Translations under genes and position numbers: made by a program
Assembly: GCA_963664675.2 (NCBI GenBank)
Contig: CAXXLB010000009.1
Span: 992,001-1,056,000 of the forward strand
Direction of reading: 5' to 3'
Length of the DNA stretch: 64,000 nucleotides
Source of the DNA: JASGMR01 sp963664675
GTDB lineage: Bacteria; Thermotogota; Thermotogae; Petrotogales; Kosmotogaceae
The notes under the pieces: generated by a model
Databases searched by the model: none
Told to the model about the DNA's origin: nothing
The model's input: the letters and a program-made list of their open reading frames with translations, nothing else
Shown here: in pieces, positions 17,264-26,582 of the stretch
How positions within the stretch are numbered: the stretch's first letter is position 1
Layout: every line of letters begins with the position of its first letter

Positions 17264-18739
17264 GTGAAGAACCCAGATGATTTTATGAACATCGAAAACT
17301 ATGATGAGATTTTCCTGAGTAATGGAGATACCTACCTGGGTGTGATTTTAAATGAAGAATTTAATATCAGAACATCCTATGCGCATATTAACATTAAAAC
17401 GAAGTACATTGCAGTCATTAATTTTAACGTTGGAATGAAAAATTTGCAGTCAATTGTGACTTTAAATAATAACCTTTTTTCAGGCTTTATAGACGAGAAG
17501 GAAATTGATTTTCGGATGCCCGGTGGCAAGGATATAAAAATAAGAATGGAAACCTTAAAAAAAATAACGTTCATGGCGGATAATTTTACCGAAGATCTTG
17601 AAAATATCGGTACATACATCCTTCTGAGAAATGAGGATTATTTCACTGGAATACTTAAGAATAAAGAATTGAACGTTCTTACTCCATATGCAACAATACC
17701 GATTGATCTTGATCATGCAGTTTCTATGAATGTTTCATACCCCGATCATAGAATGCCCAGAATAAAAATGAAAAATGGAAACAGTGTAAGAGGTTTGCTG
17801 AGCATTGAAGATTTTGAAATAAAATTGGATTTAGGGCCAAAAATAGAAATATATAAAGGTTTAATAGATCAAATAATATTTGAGGATGATCTGGTTCCCA
17901 ATTCCAATGGATTGTTGACCATGAAAAAGAAAAAATCCACCAAAAACAAAAAATTTGCTCGCGTAAAAGCCGGGATTTTCCAGATGGGTTCACTGAAGGG
18001 AAATACGAATGAAAAGCCCGTTCATTCTGTAACTCTCACTTATAGCTATCTTATAAGCAAAAATCTTGTCTCCTTCGAGGATTATGATTTATTTTGCAAA
18101 GAAACCAGAATCGAAGTTCCCAATGATAATGAGTGGGGCAGAGGAAAAAGGCCCGTTATTTATATTTCCTGGTGGGATGCGATTAAATATTGCAACTGGT
18201 TGAGTAGTAAGGAAGGATTAAAATTTGCGTATAACAAAGATGGAGAATTGATAGACAGAGCCGGAAATCCTGCCGAAGATCCTTCGAATGTCGAAGGTTA
18301 TCGATTACCAACTGAAGCAGAGTGGGAGTTCGCCGCAAGGGGAGGAAATGAAACAAAGGATACGACCTATGCAGGTGGCAACGAAGTGGGAGAGGTCGGG
18401 TGGTATAAATTCAATTCTGACAATAAAACTCATGAAGTCGCTCAAAAAAACCCAAACGAACTGGGAGTTTATGATATGAGTGGTAATGTAAGAGAGTGGT
18501 GTTCAGATTCATATCAGCCTTATACACGTAATTCGCTCACAAATACCTATGTTTCATCCGGAGAATTGAAAGTCGTTAGAGGTGGCAGTTGGAGTAATAT
18601 AGCGGCTTTTTTAAGAATCACCCAAAGAAATAGTGAAATACCCGACGGTTCGAGTAGTCTGGTGGGATTCAGAATTGCCAGAACAGAATCCGAATCGATA
18701 CAGTCACCACCCTTAACTGAAGAGCATGAAGATAAATAA
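17264..18739 (+). CDS. SUMF1/FGE-like protein with N-terminal beta repeats
   Basis: A 491-residue protein without signal peptide. Residues 1-220 hold about four degenerate 45-residue units of the form L-x-N-G-D-x-x-x-G-x-I...I-x-T-x-Y-A-x-I-x-I (NGDTYLGVILNEEFNIRTSYAHI; NEDYFTGILKNKELNVLTPYATI; GNSVRGLLSIEDFEI), suggesting small beta barrels. Residues 225-480 form a formylglycine-generating-enzyme-like domain: GIFQMGSLKGNTNEKPVHSVTL, ISWWDAIKYCNWLS, YRLPTEAEWEFAARGG, YDMSGNVREWCSD, VVRGGSWSNIA. The copper-binding cysteines after RGGS are missing, so it is unlikely to be a true sulfatase activator. GTG 17264 chosen because GGGGTGAG precedes it; a GTG at 17255 lies inside that site. Confidence 0.8.
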   Translation: MKNPDDFMNIENYDEIFLSNGDTYLGVILNEEFNIRTSYAHINIKTKYIAVINFNVGMKNLQSIVTLNNNLFSGFIDEKEIDFRMPGGKDIKIRMETLKKITFMADNFTEDLENIGTYILLRNEDYFTGILKNKELNVLTPYATIPIDLDHAVSMNVSYPDHRMPRIKMKNGNSVRGLLSIEDFEIKLDLGPKIEIYKGLIDQIIFEDDLVPNSNGLLTMKKKKSTKNKKFARVKAGIFQMGSLKGNTNEKPVHSVTLTYSYLISKNLVSFEDYDLFCKETRIEVPNDNEWGRGKRPVIYISWWDAIKYCNWLSSKEGLKFAYNKDGELIDRAGNPAEDPSNVEGYRLPTEAEWEFAARGGNETKDTTYAGGNEVGEVGWYKFNSDNKTHEVAQKNPNELGVYDMSGNVREWCSDSYQPYTRNSLTNTYVSSGELKVVRGGSWSNIAAFLRITQRNSEIPDGSSSLVGFRIARTESESIQSPPLTEEHEDK

Positions 18740-18847
18740 AAATTGAAAAAATAACTCGAAAAGCTAAAATGTTGAAATTTTATTTCAGAATTTTAGATAA
18801 ATTATTATATTTTATTAATGTGGATCATTTTGGAAGGGGAAAAAATT

Positions 18848-20194
18848 TTGAAAAAGAGTGATTTTTTAGGGACAGAAAAAATAAGCAAACTTCTTTTTCA
18901 ACTGTCCTTTCCTGCTGTAATTGCTATGACTATTCAGGCCCTTTACAATCTTGTTGATGCGATATTTGTTGGAAGGGGTGTGGGATCCATTGGAATAGCA
19001 GGAATATCGGTCGCGTTTCCAATTCAGATTTTCAGAATGGGAGTAGCTCAGACAATAGGAATGGGAGGCGCTTCGGTAATCTCAAGATCTCTGGGTTCAG
19101 ACAATCGCGAAAAAGCAAACAAAGCCCTTGGAAACATAATTTCATTGATCGTGATCACCAGTATCTTGATAACAGTATTGGGAATGTTATTTCTGGATCC
19201 ACTTATGATAATTTTTGGGGCAAATGAAGAAATCCTTCCCTATGCCACAGATTATGGAAGAATAATTATTCTGGGAACAATAATAATGGCCTGGACGATG
19301 GCTATGAACAACATTATAAGATCCGAAGGTAAAGCAAAAATATCCATGATTGTTATGTTAATCGGTGCCATCAGCAATATTATACTCGATCCGATTTTTA
19401 TTTTTTCTTTGAATATGGGAATAGCCGGTGCAGCATACGCAACCATTCTCGCTCAACTGTTTGGTGGTATTTTCATTATGTTTTATCTTTTCAAAGGAAA
19501 AAGTGATCTGAAATTGAAAATAAAAAATCTCTTACTCAATTTAAAAATCGTCATAGAAATTGTTTCCATAGGCATTTCTTCATTTGTAAGACAGGTCTCC
19601 GGCAGTTTACTCATGATAGTATTAAACAATCTTTTGAAAAAATACGGTGGAACGGAAGGTATAACTATTTATGGAATGATTAATCGTCTCATAATGTTCG
19701 CCTTAATGCCATTGTTTGGGCTCGCCCAGGGCCAACAACCAATTGTTGGATATAATTACGGTGCCATGAAGTATGAAAGAGTTATATCAACGATGAAAAA
19801 AACTATTTTAATCGGCACAATAATGTGTATCGTAGGTGCAGTCGTTATGGGGCTATTTCCAAAACCTCTTCTTGAGCTTTTTTCTTCGGATCTCAACTTA
19901 ATCAACGAAGGAATAATAGCATTGAGGATCTTCATTATTTGTTTTGTTTTGATAGGATTCCAGGTTGTGGGAACGACTATGTTTCTGTCAATAGGTAAAG
20001 CGGTTGAGGCGCTGATTCTAGCTATGTCCAGACAGTTAATAGTGTTGATACCGGTCGTGCTTCTCACTTCTTCGATCTTCGGAATGTTCGGAATATGGAT
20101 AGCTTTTCCAATATCCGATGGTGTTGCTTTTTTAATAACTTTGATATTATATAGAAGACAGATGAAAAAATTTAAATCAATACTCAGGACCTAA
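18848..20194 (+). CDS. MATE family multidrug efflux transporter
   Basis: A 448-residue protein with twelve membrane helices in two MatE halves. It opens KISKLLFQLSFPAVIAMTIQALYNLVDAIFVGRGVGSIGIAG, a standard MATE N-terminus, and repeats the pattern near residue 245 (IGISSFVRQVSGSLLMIVLNNLL, then GLAQGQQPIVGYNYGA). Such pumps export drugs or metabolites using sodium or proton gradients. I chose the TTG at 18848, spaced 8 bases from GGAAGGGG; an upstream in-frame ATG at 18818 would include the ribosome site in the coding region. traB follows after 17 bases. Confidence 0.9.
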   Translation: MKKSDFLGTEKISKLLFQLSFPAVIAMTIQALYNLVDAIFVGRGVGSIGIAGISVAFPIQIFRMGVAQTIGMGGASVISRSLGSDNREKANKALGNIISLIVITSILITVLGMLFLDPLMIIFGANEEILPYATDYGRIIILGTIIMAWTMAMNNIIRSEGKAKISMIVMLIGAISNIILDPIFIFSLNMGIAGAAYATILAQLFGGIFIMFYLFKGKSDLKLKIKNLLLNLKIVIEIVSIGISSFVRQVSGSLLMIVLNNLLKKYGGTEGITIYGMINRLIMFALMPLFGLAQGQQPIVGYNYGAMKYERVISTMKKTILIGTIMCIVGAVVMGLFPKPLLELFSSDLNLINEGIIALRIFIICFVLIGFQVVGTTMFLSIGKAVEALILAMSRQLIVLIPVVLLTSSIFGMFGIWIAFPISDGVAFLITLILYRRQMKKFKSILRT

Positions 20195-20211
20195 AAGGAT
20201 GGGAAATTAAT

Positions 20212-21387
20212 ATGTCAGAAAATGAAAATGGATTAACGAGAATAAATTTGAATGGAAAAGAAATAATAATTTTGGGAACCGCTCACGTTTCAAAGAAGAG
20301 TGCTGAGCAAGTTAAGGAAATAGTGGAAAAGGAAAAACCGGATTCAATTTGTATTGAACTGTGTAAATCGAGATACGATTCAATAAAAGATCCGGACAAG
20401 TGGAAAAAAACCGATATCATAAAGATTATTAAGGAAAAAAAGGCGATGTTTCTTCTCGCGAATCTTATTTTGTCCTCATTTCAAAAAAGAATCGCAAAAA
20501 AAATGGAAATAAATTCAGGGCAGGAAATGATACAGGGTATACAATCCGCGGAAGAAACCGGTGCAAATCTGGTTCTTGCGGATAGAGACATTTCGACCAC
20601 CTTTTCCCGAATCTGGGGAAAGATGAATTTCTTTGGAAAGTTCAAGTTGTTCTTTCAGTTCATTTTTGCAGCCGTTAGCAACGAAGAAGTAACCGAAAAG
20701 GAACTCGATGAACTGAAATCGGGAGATATGCTGGATGCAGCACTTGGAGAAATGTCCAAGTCATTTCCCGCCATAAAAAGTGTTTTGATCGATGAACGTG
20801 ATCAGTATCTATCAGAAAAGATTAAAAACGCTCCAGGTAAAAAAGTGTTTGCCATAGTTGGCGCCGGACATCTTCCCGGAATAAGAAAAGAAATAGAGAA
20901 GGATCACGATTTGGCAGAACTGGAAAAAAAGCCTCCAAAGAAACACACTGGAAAAATAATTGGCTGGTCCCTTGCCGCTTTCATAGTCTTGATGGTAATA
21001 TTTACGCTTTCCGTGGATCCATCCGCAGGATTGAGTCAGATTATGAGCTGGATAATCTGGAATGGTTCGCTCTCCGCATTGGGAACAATCATAGCTTTAG
21101 GACACCCTCTATCAATACTGACCGCATTTGTTGTTGCTCCAATAAGCTCTCTGAGCCCCTTATTGGCGGCTGGATGGTTTGCAGGTCTGGTTGAGGCAAA
21201 TTTAAGAAAACCCAAGGTTATAGATTTTCAAAACCTGTCGACCGATTTATACAATGTAAAAGGCTTCTGGAAAAACAGAGTGACGAGAATATTACTGGTC
21301 ATTATTCTTGCGAATCTCGGGAGTGTTTTTGGAACAGTAATCGGTGGTTTGGATATAATCAAAACATTTTTCGAAACAGTTTTTTGA
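20212..21387 (+). CDS. TraB family protein
   Basis: A 391-residue protein of the TraB/PrgY/Tiki family. The N-terminal soluble domain carries IILGTAHVSKKSAEQVKEIV (residues 17-36, the GTxH motif), ICIELCKSRYDSI, NLVLADRDISTTF and VFAIVGAGHLPGI near residue 220. About four C-terminal membrane segments follow (245-390). Relatives include peptide-pheromone shutdown factors and membrane metalloproteases; the enzyme activity in bacteria is not settled. RBS AAGGATGGG. Likely in one transcription unit with the MATE gene. Confidence 0.85.
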   Translation: MSENENGLTRINLNGKEIIILGTAHVSKKSAEQVKEIVEKEKPDSICIELCKSRYDSIKDPDKWKKTDIIKIIKEKKAMFLLANLILSSFQKRIAKKMEINSGQEMIQGIQSAEETGANLVLADRDISTTFSRIWGKMNFFGKFKLFFQFIFAAVSNEEVTEKELDELKSGDMLDAALGEMSKSFPAIKSVLIDERDQYLSEKIKNAPGKKVFAIVGAGHLPGIRKEIEKDHDLAELEKKPPKKHTGKIIGWSLAAFIVLMVIFTLSVDPSAGLSQIMSWIIWNGSLSALGTIIALGHPLSILTAFVVAPISSLSPLLAAGWFAGLVEANLRKPKVIDFQNLSTDLYNVKGFWKNRVTRILLVIILANLGSVFGTVIGGLDIIKTFFETVF

Positions 21388-21423
21388 TTGGAATTTGAAA
21401 GTCTCTGCAACAGCGCATATTTT

Positions 21424-22782
21424 TTAAATTACATTTTTTTCATCTTTATCTATTATCTTTGGTTGTATAAGTGATGAATAAACGGATGAATATTCTCTTG
21501 GGCGCCAGGCTATTCTTTTCCATGTTACTATAGCGGTATTCAGGAAAAAAGTTGGAACAGATTCCACTTTTTTACTCTGAACCTTCCTCAGTTTTGTGAA
21601 GGCAACCAATCTCAATAAGAAAGCTCCAAGAAACAGAAACTGTACACCGTTAAAACCCGTTCCAAGAAAATTCAGATTGATATGTTTTAAATAAGAGGCC
21701 AGTAATCCTCCGGCTAAAGCACCTATTATTGCACTTACTCCATTCGAAAATGAAAGAACCGAAAAATATTCTTCCGTTTTTTCTCTATCGAAAATTTCCA
21801 TCATTATTGTGAACAAACTCAGGTTAACAGCACTCCAGGCAACCGCCGTCGTTAAAGAATCCAAAAACAACAGTGGAACCGGGTTTATATTGACAAACAG
21901 ATAAATCAACGGAATCAATGCGGCCATTAAAGTTCCAAATTCCGCAACAGGTCTGTTTCCGATTTTATCGGAAAGCATTCCCCATATCCAATAAAAAAAC
22001 ATTGAAACCAGTCCAGTCAGTACATTCAACGTTCCCAAAAAAGCATAGCTCATTTTAAGATTTACTATAAGATGATAACTGAAAAATGGTCCTGCAAAAG
22101 CTATAGCAAAGTTCCAGAATATAGAAAAATTCAAATACTTCTTGAAAACAGGATTTTTAAAAGATGAAGAAAAAATATTCTTCGCAATTTTTATTTCTTT
22201 TGGAGGATAATAATGATAATTCAAAATTACCGCACTCAGAGTTGCGGAGATGGAAGCAATAATCGATACAATTATAAATCCTGTTACTCCTGAAAAGCTA
22301 TCCAAAATAAATGAATATAAAAGAGTAAAGAGTATATTTAAAACTGTCAAAAAGATATTTCTAAGTCCGAAATATTTCCCTGAATTTTCTGTTACTATGT
22401 CTTTCATGAGCGACAGCCAAATATTTCCCACTATACTCGTAAAGAAGGAAAAGAAACACATATATATAACGAATAAATATTGATTTCTAAATCCAATAGC
22501 CAATGCCACCGGTATCAAAAAGGTCGTATATCTGGAAATTGAAGCGGCGGTCAATATAGCTTTTTTTCTACTCCCGGTTTTCCTCAGAAAATATGGAGAA
22601 AGCAACTGTACAATTTGACTTATTGCGGGTAAAACACCGAAAAACGAGATAACCAATTCGTTTGCATTGAAAGCGAGGGCCAATCCGGTAGAAATAAATC
22701 CCTGGGTAATGATAAAAAATCCGTTATAAAAGCCCCCTTCAAAAAATGATAGAATCTTAGTTTTTTTAATACTTCTTTCCAT
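21424..22782 (-). CDS. MFS transporter
   Basis: A 452-residue membrane protein with about twelve helices. Helices 2-3 are joined by SPYFLRKTGSRKKAIL and the second half has WGMLSDKIGNRPVAEFG, the repeated major-facilitator motif A. The C-terminal tail is hydrophilic and ends RPREYSSVYSSLIQP. The ATG at 22782 is preferred because GGGAGG lies seven bases before it; an in-frame ATG 7 codons upstream has no site. Convergent with traB, substrate unknown. The same family as the gene at the left edge of the window, but not closely similar in sequence. Confidence 0.85.
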   Translation of the reverse strand: MERSIKKTKILSFFEGGFYNGFFIITQGFISTGLALAFNANELVISFFGVLPAISQIVQLLSPYFLRKTGSRKKAILTAASISRYTTFLIPVALAIGFRNQYLFVIYMCFFSFFTSIVGNIWLSLMKDIVTENSGKYFGLRNIFLTVLNILFTLLYSFILDSFSGVTGFIIVSIIASISATLSAVILNYHYYPPKEIKIAKNIFSSSFKNPVFKKYLNFSIFWNFAIAFAGPFFSYHLIVNLKMSYAFLGTLNVLTGLVSMFFYWIWGMLSDKIGNRPVAEFGTLMAALIPLIYLFVNINPVPLLFLDSLTTAVAWSAVNLSLFTIMMEIFDREKTEEYFSVLSFSNGVSAIIGALAGGLLASYLKHINLNFLGTGFNGVQFLFLGAFLLRLVAFTKLRKVQSKKVESVPTFFLNTAIVTWKRIAWRPREYSSVYSSLIQPKIIDKDEKNVI

Positions 22783-22983
22783 ACAAAGCCTCCCGTTTTT
22801 CAATCTCCAGACACTGTTTTAAACCAAAAAGAAAGAAAAATCAATAGGTAAAAAATTAAGAATTGAGGAAGGAAGTATTAAGTTTTGAATGCCCCATATT
22901 ATGCGGTAAACAAATACATTTCCGCAACAAAAAATTAAGAATTATATGTTGATTTTAAACGAAAGAAGTACTAAAATTGTTGT

Positions 22984-24927
22984 TTATTTTAATTTTTTTA
23001 ACCACGCGGAGACTTCGGCATCACTCGGCATTCTCCAATCTCCTCTTGGAGACAAGCTGACCGTACCGACTTTAGGCCCATCAGGAACACAGCTCCTTTT
23101 GAATTGTTGACTGAAGAATCTTTTATAAAAATTGATCAGACTATTTTTTAAAAACTCATGAGAATATTCTTCTTCAAATACATATTTTGAAAGATAAAGA
23201 ATTTTCTCGGGATTATAACCATTTCTAATAAAGTGAAATAGAAAAAAATCATTTAAAATATAGGGACCTATTTCCATTTCAGTCTTTTGAATTATTTTAC
23301 CGGTTTCATCCATAGGTAGCAATTCGGGGGAAATGGGTGTATCCAGTATTGAAGTCAACAACTCTTTCAATTCTCCGTCCATGAAATCACTTTTTTCCGA
23401 CAACCATTTTATGACAAATTTCACAAGAGTTTTAGGAACACCGAAATTGACAGAATACATAGACATGTGATCACCATTATAAGTACTCCATCCCAAAGCG
23501 GCTTCGGATAAATCCCCTGTGCCAATAACCAACGCTCCCCTTTCATTGGCTATATCCATCAATATCTGAGTACGTTCTCTCGCCTGAGAATTTTCATATG
23601 TTACGTCAGTTATTGAAGGATCATGGTTTATATCTTTAAAATGCTGAAGAACAGCTTCCTTTATAGAGATTTCTTTATGAGTTATTCCCAGTTTTTTCAT
23701 AAGATTCAAAGCATTTTTATAGGTTTGATCGGATGTTCCGAATCCCGGCATTGTAATACCAATTATATTTTTTTCATCGGTTTTCAACAATTTAAAGGTT
23801 TTATATGAAACGAGAAGTGCGAGAGTAGAATCCAGTCCGCCGGATATTCCAATGACCACATTCTTTATATTCGTATGTGATAAACGCTTCGCAAGGGCAT
23901 TGGTTTGAATCTGAAATATTTCTTCACATCTTTCATCAAGGCCGGGTCCAGTGAAGGGTACAAACGGACTTTTTGAAAATTCCCTCGTAATTCCGAATTC
24001 ATCAACATCGTAAGTGATCTCATCAATGTCAACTTTTATGATAGACATATCCCTGTTAAACGCCGAACATTCGGAGAAAGTTTTGTTGTTGATTCTGTCG
24101 TGCACTAGCTTATCCAGATCTATTTCGGAATAAATCAGCTTAGATTCTCTGCTGAATCTTCCCCCTTCCTTGAGGAGTATCCCGTTCTCAAATATGAGGG
24201 TTTCGCCACCAAAAACAAGATCCGTGGTAGATTCATTCACTCCGGACGAACTGTAAACGTAGCCACAGATATTTTTTGCACTCTGCACCGAAACCAACTT
24301 TTTTCTGTAATTGGATTTTGAGACGATCTCATTACTCGCGGAAAGATTGAAGATTATTTTAGCACCGTTGACACACAATTGTGAAGAAGGTGGAATGGCT
24401 GCCCAAAGTTCTTCACAAATTTCAAGCGAAAAAGATAAATTTTTATTCTCGAATATAATATTCCCAAAAGGTACCCTATCACCGTTTATTTTGACAGAAT
24501 TTATTTTCTTTACGAAATCAAAACCCGAAACGAACCATCTTTTTTCATAGAATTCATTGTGATTCGGAAGATATTTTTTTGGAACAACTCCATGTATCTT
24601 TCCGTTGTGTATTACTCCCCCACAGTTGAAAAGCATGTCCTCCACTATCAAATAAAACCCTATTATTATTACAATGTCTTTCTCTACGGCAGAAAATTTT
24701 ACTATCCTGTCCACATTTCTTAAATTTGATTCATACAATTCCTTTTGAAAAAAAAGATCACCGCAGGTATAGCCGGTAATACATAATTCCGGAAAGACAA
24801 TTATCTTTATTCCCTTTTTTAAAGCCTCATTAACAAGTGATAGTATTTCACCGGTATTATAATCCGCGTCGGCTACCCTCATTTTCGGTGTAGCCGCGCC
24901 AACTCTTACAAAACCCAAATCTCTCAT
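22984..24927 (-). CDS. nadE: glutamine-dependent NAD+ synthetase
   Basis: A 647-residue two-domain enzyme making NAD+ from deamido-NAD+, ATP and glutamine. The N-terminal nitrilase-like glutaminase (residues 1-280) shows KIIVFPELCITGYTCGDLF (catalytic Glu), a lysine region VPKKYLPNHNEFYEKRWF, and SLEICEELWAA (catalytic Cys). The C-terminal synthetase domain (about 330-640) has the P-loop VIGISGGLDSTLAL, TDVTYENSQARERTQILMD, GTGDLSEAALGWSTYNGDH and PRGDWRMPSDAEV. Full length for the family. It follows the DUF47 gene by 18 bases; GGGAG precedes the ATG. Confidence 0.95.
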   Translation of the reverse strand: MRDLGFVRVGAATPKMRVADADYNTGEILSLVNEALKKGIKIIVFPELCITGYTCGDLFFQKELYESNLRNVDRIVKFSAVEKDIVIIIGFYLIVEDMLFNCGGVIHNGKIHGVVPKKYLPNHNEFYEKRWFVSGFDFVKKINSVKINGDRVPFGNIIFENKNLSFSLEICEELWAAIPPSSQLCVNGAKIIFNLSASNEIVSKSNYRKKLVSVQSAKNICGYVYSSSGVNESTTDLVFGGETLIFENGILLKEGGRFSRESKLIYSEIDLDKLVHDRINNKTFSECSAFNRDMSIIKVDIDEITYDVDEFGITREFSKSPFVPFTGPGLDERCEEIFQIQTNALAKRLSHTNIKNVVIGISGGLDSTLALLVSYKTFKLLKTDEKNIIGITMPGFGTSDQTYKNALNLMKKLGITHKEISIKEAVLQHFKDINHDPSITDVTYENSQARERTQILMDIANERGALVIGTGDLSEAALGWSTYNGDHMSMYSVNFGVPKTLVKFVIKWLSEKSDFMDGELKELLTSILDTPISPELLPMDETGKIIQKTEMEIGPYILNDFFLFHFIRNGYNPEKILYLSKYVFEEEYSHEFLKNSLINFYKRFFSQQFKRSCVPDGPKVGTVSLSPRGDWRMPSDAEVSAWLKKLK

Positions 24928-24945
24928 AAAAATCTCCCGTACAAA

Positions 24946-25587
24946 TTATAACCTTTTAAACAGTGAAATCTGTATTCTATCCGCACAATTCTCCGCGATA
25001 TCGGCAATTTTTCCGATCGCACTGATGAAATCTTTCAACTGTCTTTTTTCAGCCAACGGAAGATCCATTAGAAAAATTTCCTTTATATTTTCTCTTTCTA
25101 TTAGATCTTCCTTGTTTTCCGAATCGGAAGTATTACTTATATACTCTTCAACTAATTTAGCATCGTTCATCAGCGAAATTGCCGCTTTTTTAGAAAATTC
25201 AAACGTGCTAAATGATGCCTGAAACTGATCCTGAATTTTTTTCTTCATTTTAATGGGAATCTCCAATCTCTCAAGACAATACTTATCGGCTATTTTCTCA
25301 GCCTTGTTGGCTATTTTATCAAATCCTTCGGTCAGTCCAAGGATGTCCCCTCTGAAACCCGGCATAAAGGATCCACGATACATAGATTTTTCCAGTAATC
25401 TTCTTTTCTTGTCCGCCAGAGTCTCGTTATCAAAAATTTCTTTCTGCAAAACAAGAATTTTTTCTTCATCTCCTTCAATCACACTCTTAAAAAATGCTTC
25501 CAAAAATTTCAAAGAATCCTCAATAGAATCAAGATAATCCAGAAAAAGTCCAATTACTTTCATTTCCTTTTTCCCAAAAAAAATCAT
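24946..25587 (-). CDS. PhoU-like DUF47 (TIGR00153) protein, orphan copy
   Basis: A 213-residue all-helical protein of the DUF47 family, starting MIFFGKKEMKVIGLFLDYLDSIEDSL. The hallmark stretches are ADKKRRLLEKSMYRGSFMPGFRGDILGLTEGFDKIANKAEKIADKY and the end IGKIADIAENCADRIQISL. The family usually neighbours Pit phosphate transporters and is thought to modulate them. Here it sits before nadE with no transporter. A paralog with the same layout lies at 50954-51598 next to pit. GGGAGG precedes the ATG. Confidence 0.88.
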   Translation of the reverse strand: MIFFGKKEMKVIGLFLDYLDSIEDSLKFLEAFFKSVIEGDEEKILVLQKEIFDNETLADKKRRLLEKSMYRGSFMPGFRGDILGLTEGFDKIANKAEKIADKYCLERLEIPIKMKKKIQDQFQASFSTFEFSKKAAISLMNDAKLVEEYISNTSDSENKEDLIERENIKEIFLMDLPLAEKRQLKDFISAIGKIADIAENCADRIQISLFKRL

Positions 25588-25720
25588 ATAATTTCCTCCC
25601 AGGAATTTTCATCAATATATACTAATTTAACATGTTTTTTATTAAAATATGCTGCAAATAAAAAAAAATGAAGAAAATCATTCATAAAATATTATATAAT
25701 TTAAGCTGGGGGAGTTGGCT

Positions 25721-26509
25721 ATGAACATTAAAATATTTTATTTCTCAGGTACCGGAAATTCACTGTATGTAGCAAAAGAAATAAAAAAATATTTAAAAGA
25801 CTCTGAAATAATTCCAATTGCAAAATGTGTGTTGGAAGAGGAGTTCAATTTTGATTTTAAAAAGATCGGATTCGTATTTCCGGTTTATTATATGGGGCTT
25901 CCAAAAATAGTGGAAGATTTCGTTAAAAGTGCTAAATTCAGATACGCAGAGTATATATTCGCTCTCGCAACGAGAGGGTCTTCTCTATCGGGCGGAGCAT
26001 TGAAAATGCTCAATAAATGTCTGGAAGAAAAAAGCCGTTCCCTGAATTACGGAAGGTATATAACATTCTTCAGTAATTTTATTCCCAAATTCAAAATTCC
26101 TCCGGAAGAAAAGCAGTTAAAAATTATTGCCGACAACGAAGAAATAATATATAAATACGCTCACGAAATATACAATGAAACGAAATCAATTTCAGGTAAT
26201 TTTTCAGATTTTTTTGCGGAAAAATATCATAAAAAATACATTAAAGATATTAAAAACTCTTTCATGTATTTTCATGTCGATAAAAAATTATGTAATAACT
26301 GTGGACTTTGCGAGCAAATATGCCCAACAAACAGCATAATACTGGATGATCTGAAAAATCCCCTGTGGAAAAATAACTGTACTCTCTGTCTTTCATGTTT
26401 GCATCACTGTCCCAAAAATGCCATTGGTTATAAACACATGACCAAAAACAAGGAAAGATACAGTAACCCGAAAATTTCTCCAAAAGAACTCATAGAGCAG
26501 AAAAAATAA
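25721..26509 (+). CDS. EFR1-type flavodoxin/ferredoxin protein
   Basis: A 262-residue fusion. An N-terminal flavodoxin-like domain (KIFYFSGTGNSLYVAKEI binds FMN phosphate; GFVFPVYYMGLPKIVEDFV) is followed by two 4Fe-4S clusters: CNNCGLCEQICP (about 190-201) and CTLCLSCLHHCP (about 215-226). Such EFR1 proteins are soluble electron carriers or reductases in anaerobes; the partner is unknown. ATG 25721 follows GGGGGAG; a TTG two codons earlier is less likely. A TATAAT box lies at 25695-25700. Divergent from the DUF47-nadE unit and followed by a DUF2087 regulator. Confidence 0.87.
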   Translation: MNIKIFYFSGTGNSLYVAKEIKKYLKDSEIIPIAKCVLEEEFNFDFKKIGFVFPVYYMGLPKIVEDFVKSAKFRYAEYIFALATRGSSLSGGALKMLNKCLEEKSRSLNYGRYITFFSNFIPKFKIPPEEKQLKIIADNEEIIYKYAHEIYNETKSISGNFSDFFAEKYHKKYIKDIKNSFMYFHVDKKLCNNCGLCEQICPTNSIILDDLKNPLWKNNCTLCLSCLHHCPKNAIGYKHMTKNKERYSNPKISPKELIEQKK

Positions 26510-26513
26510 ATGC

Positions 26514-26543
26514 TTGACATTCATAATAAAATCATTATATAAT
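26514..26543 (+). promoter_or_regulatory. promoter of the DUF2087 regulator
   Basis: A near-ideal sigma-A type promoter: TTGACA (26514-26519), 18-base spacer, TATAAT (26538-26543). It sits just after the EFR1 stop, so the regulator has its own strong promoter. Confidence 0.78.
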
Positions 26544-26582
26544 CTAACGTTTTGCAATAAAGTTAGTATATGAGGTGATTTT

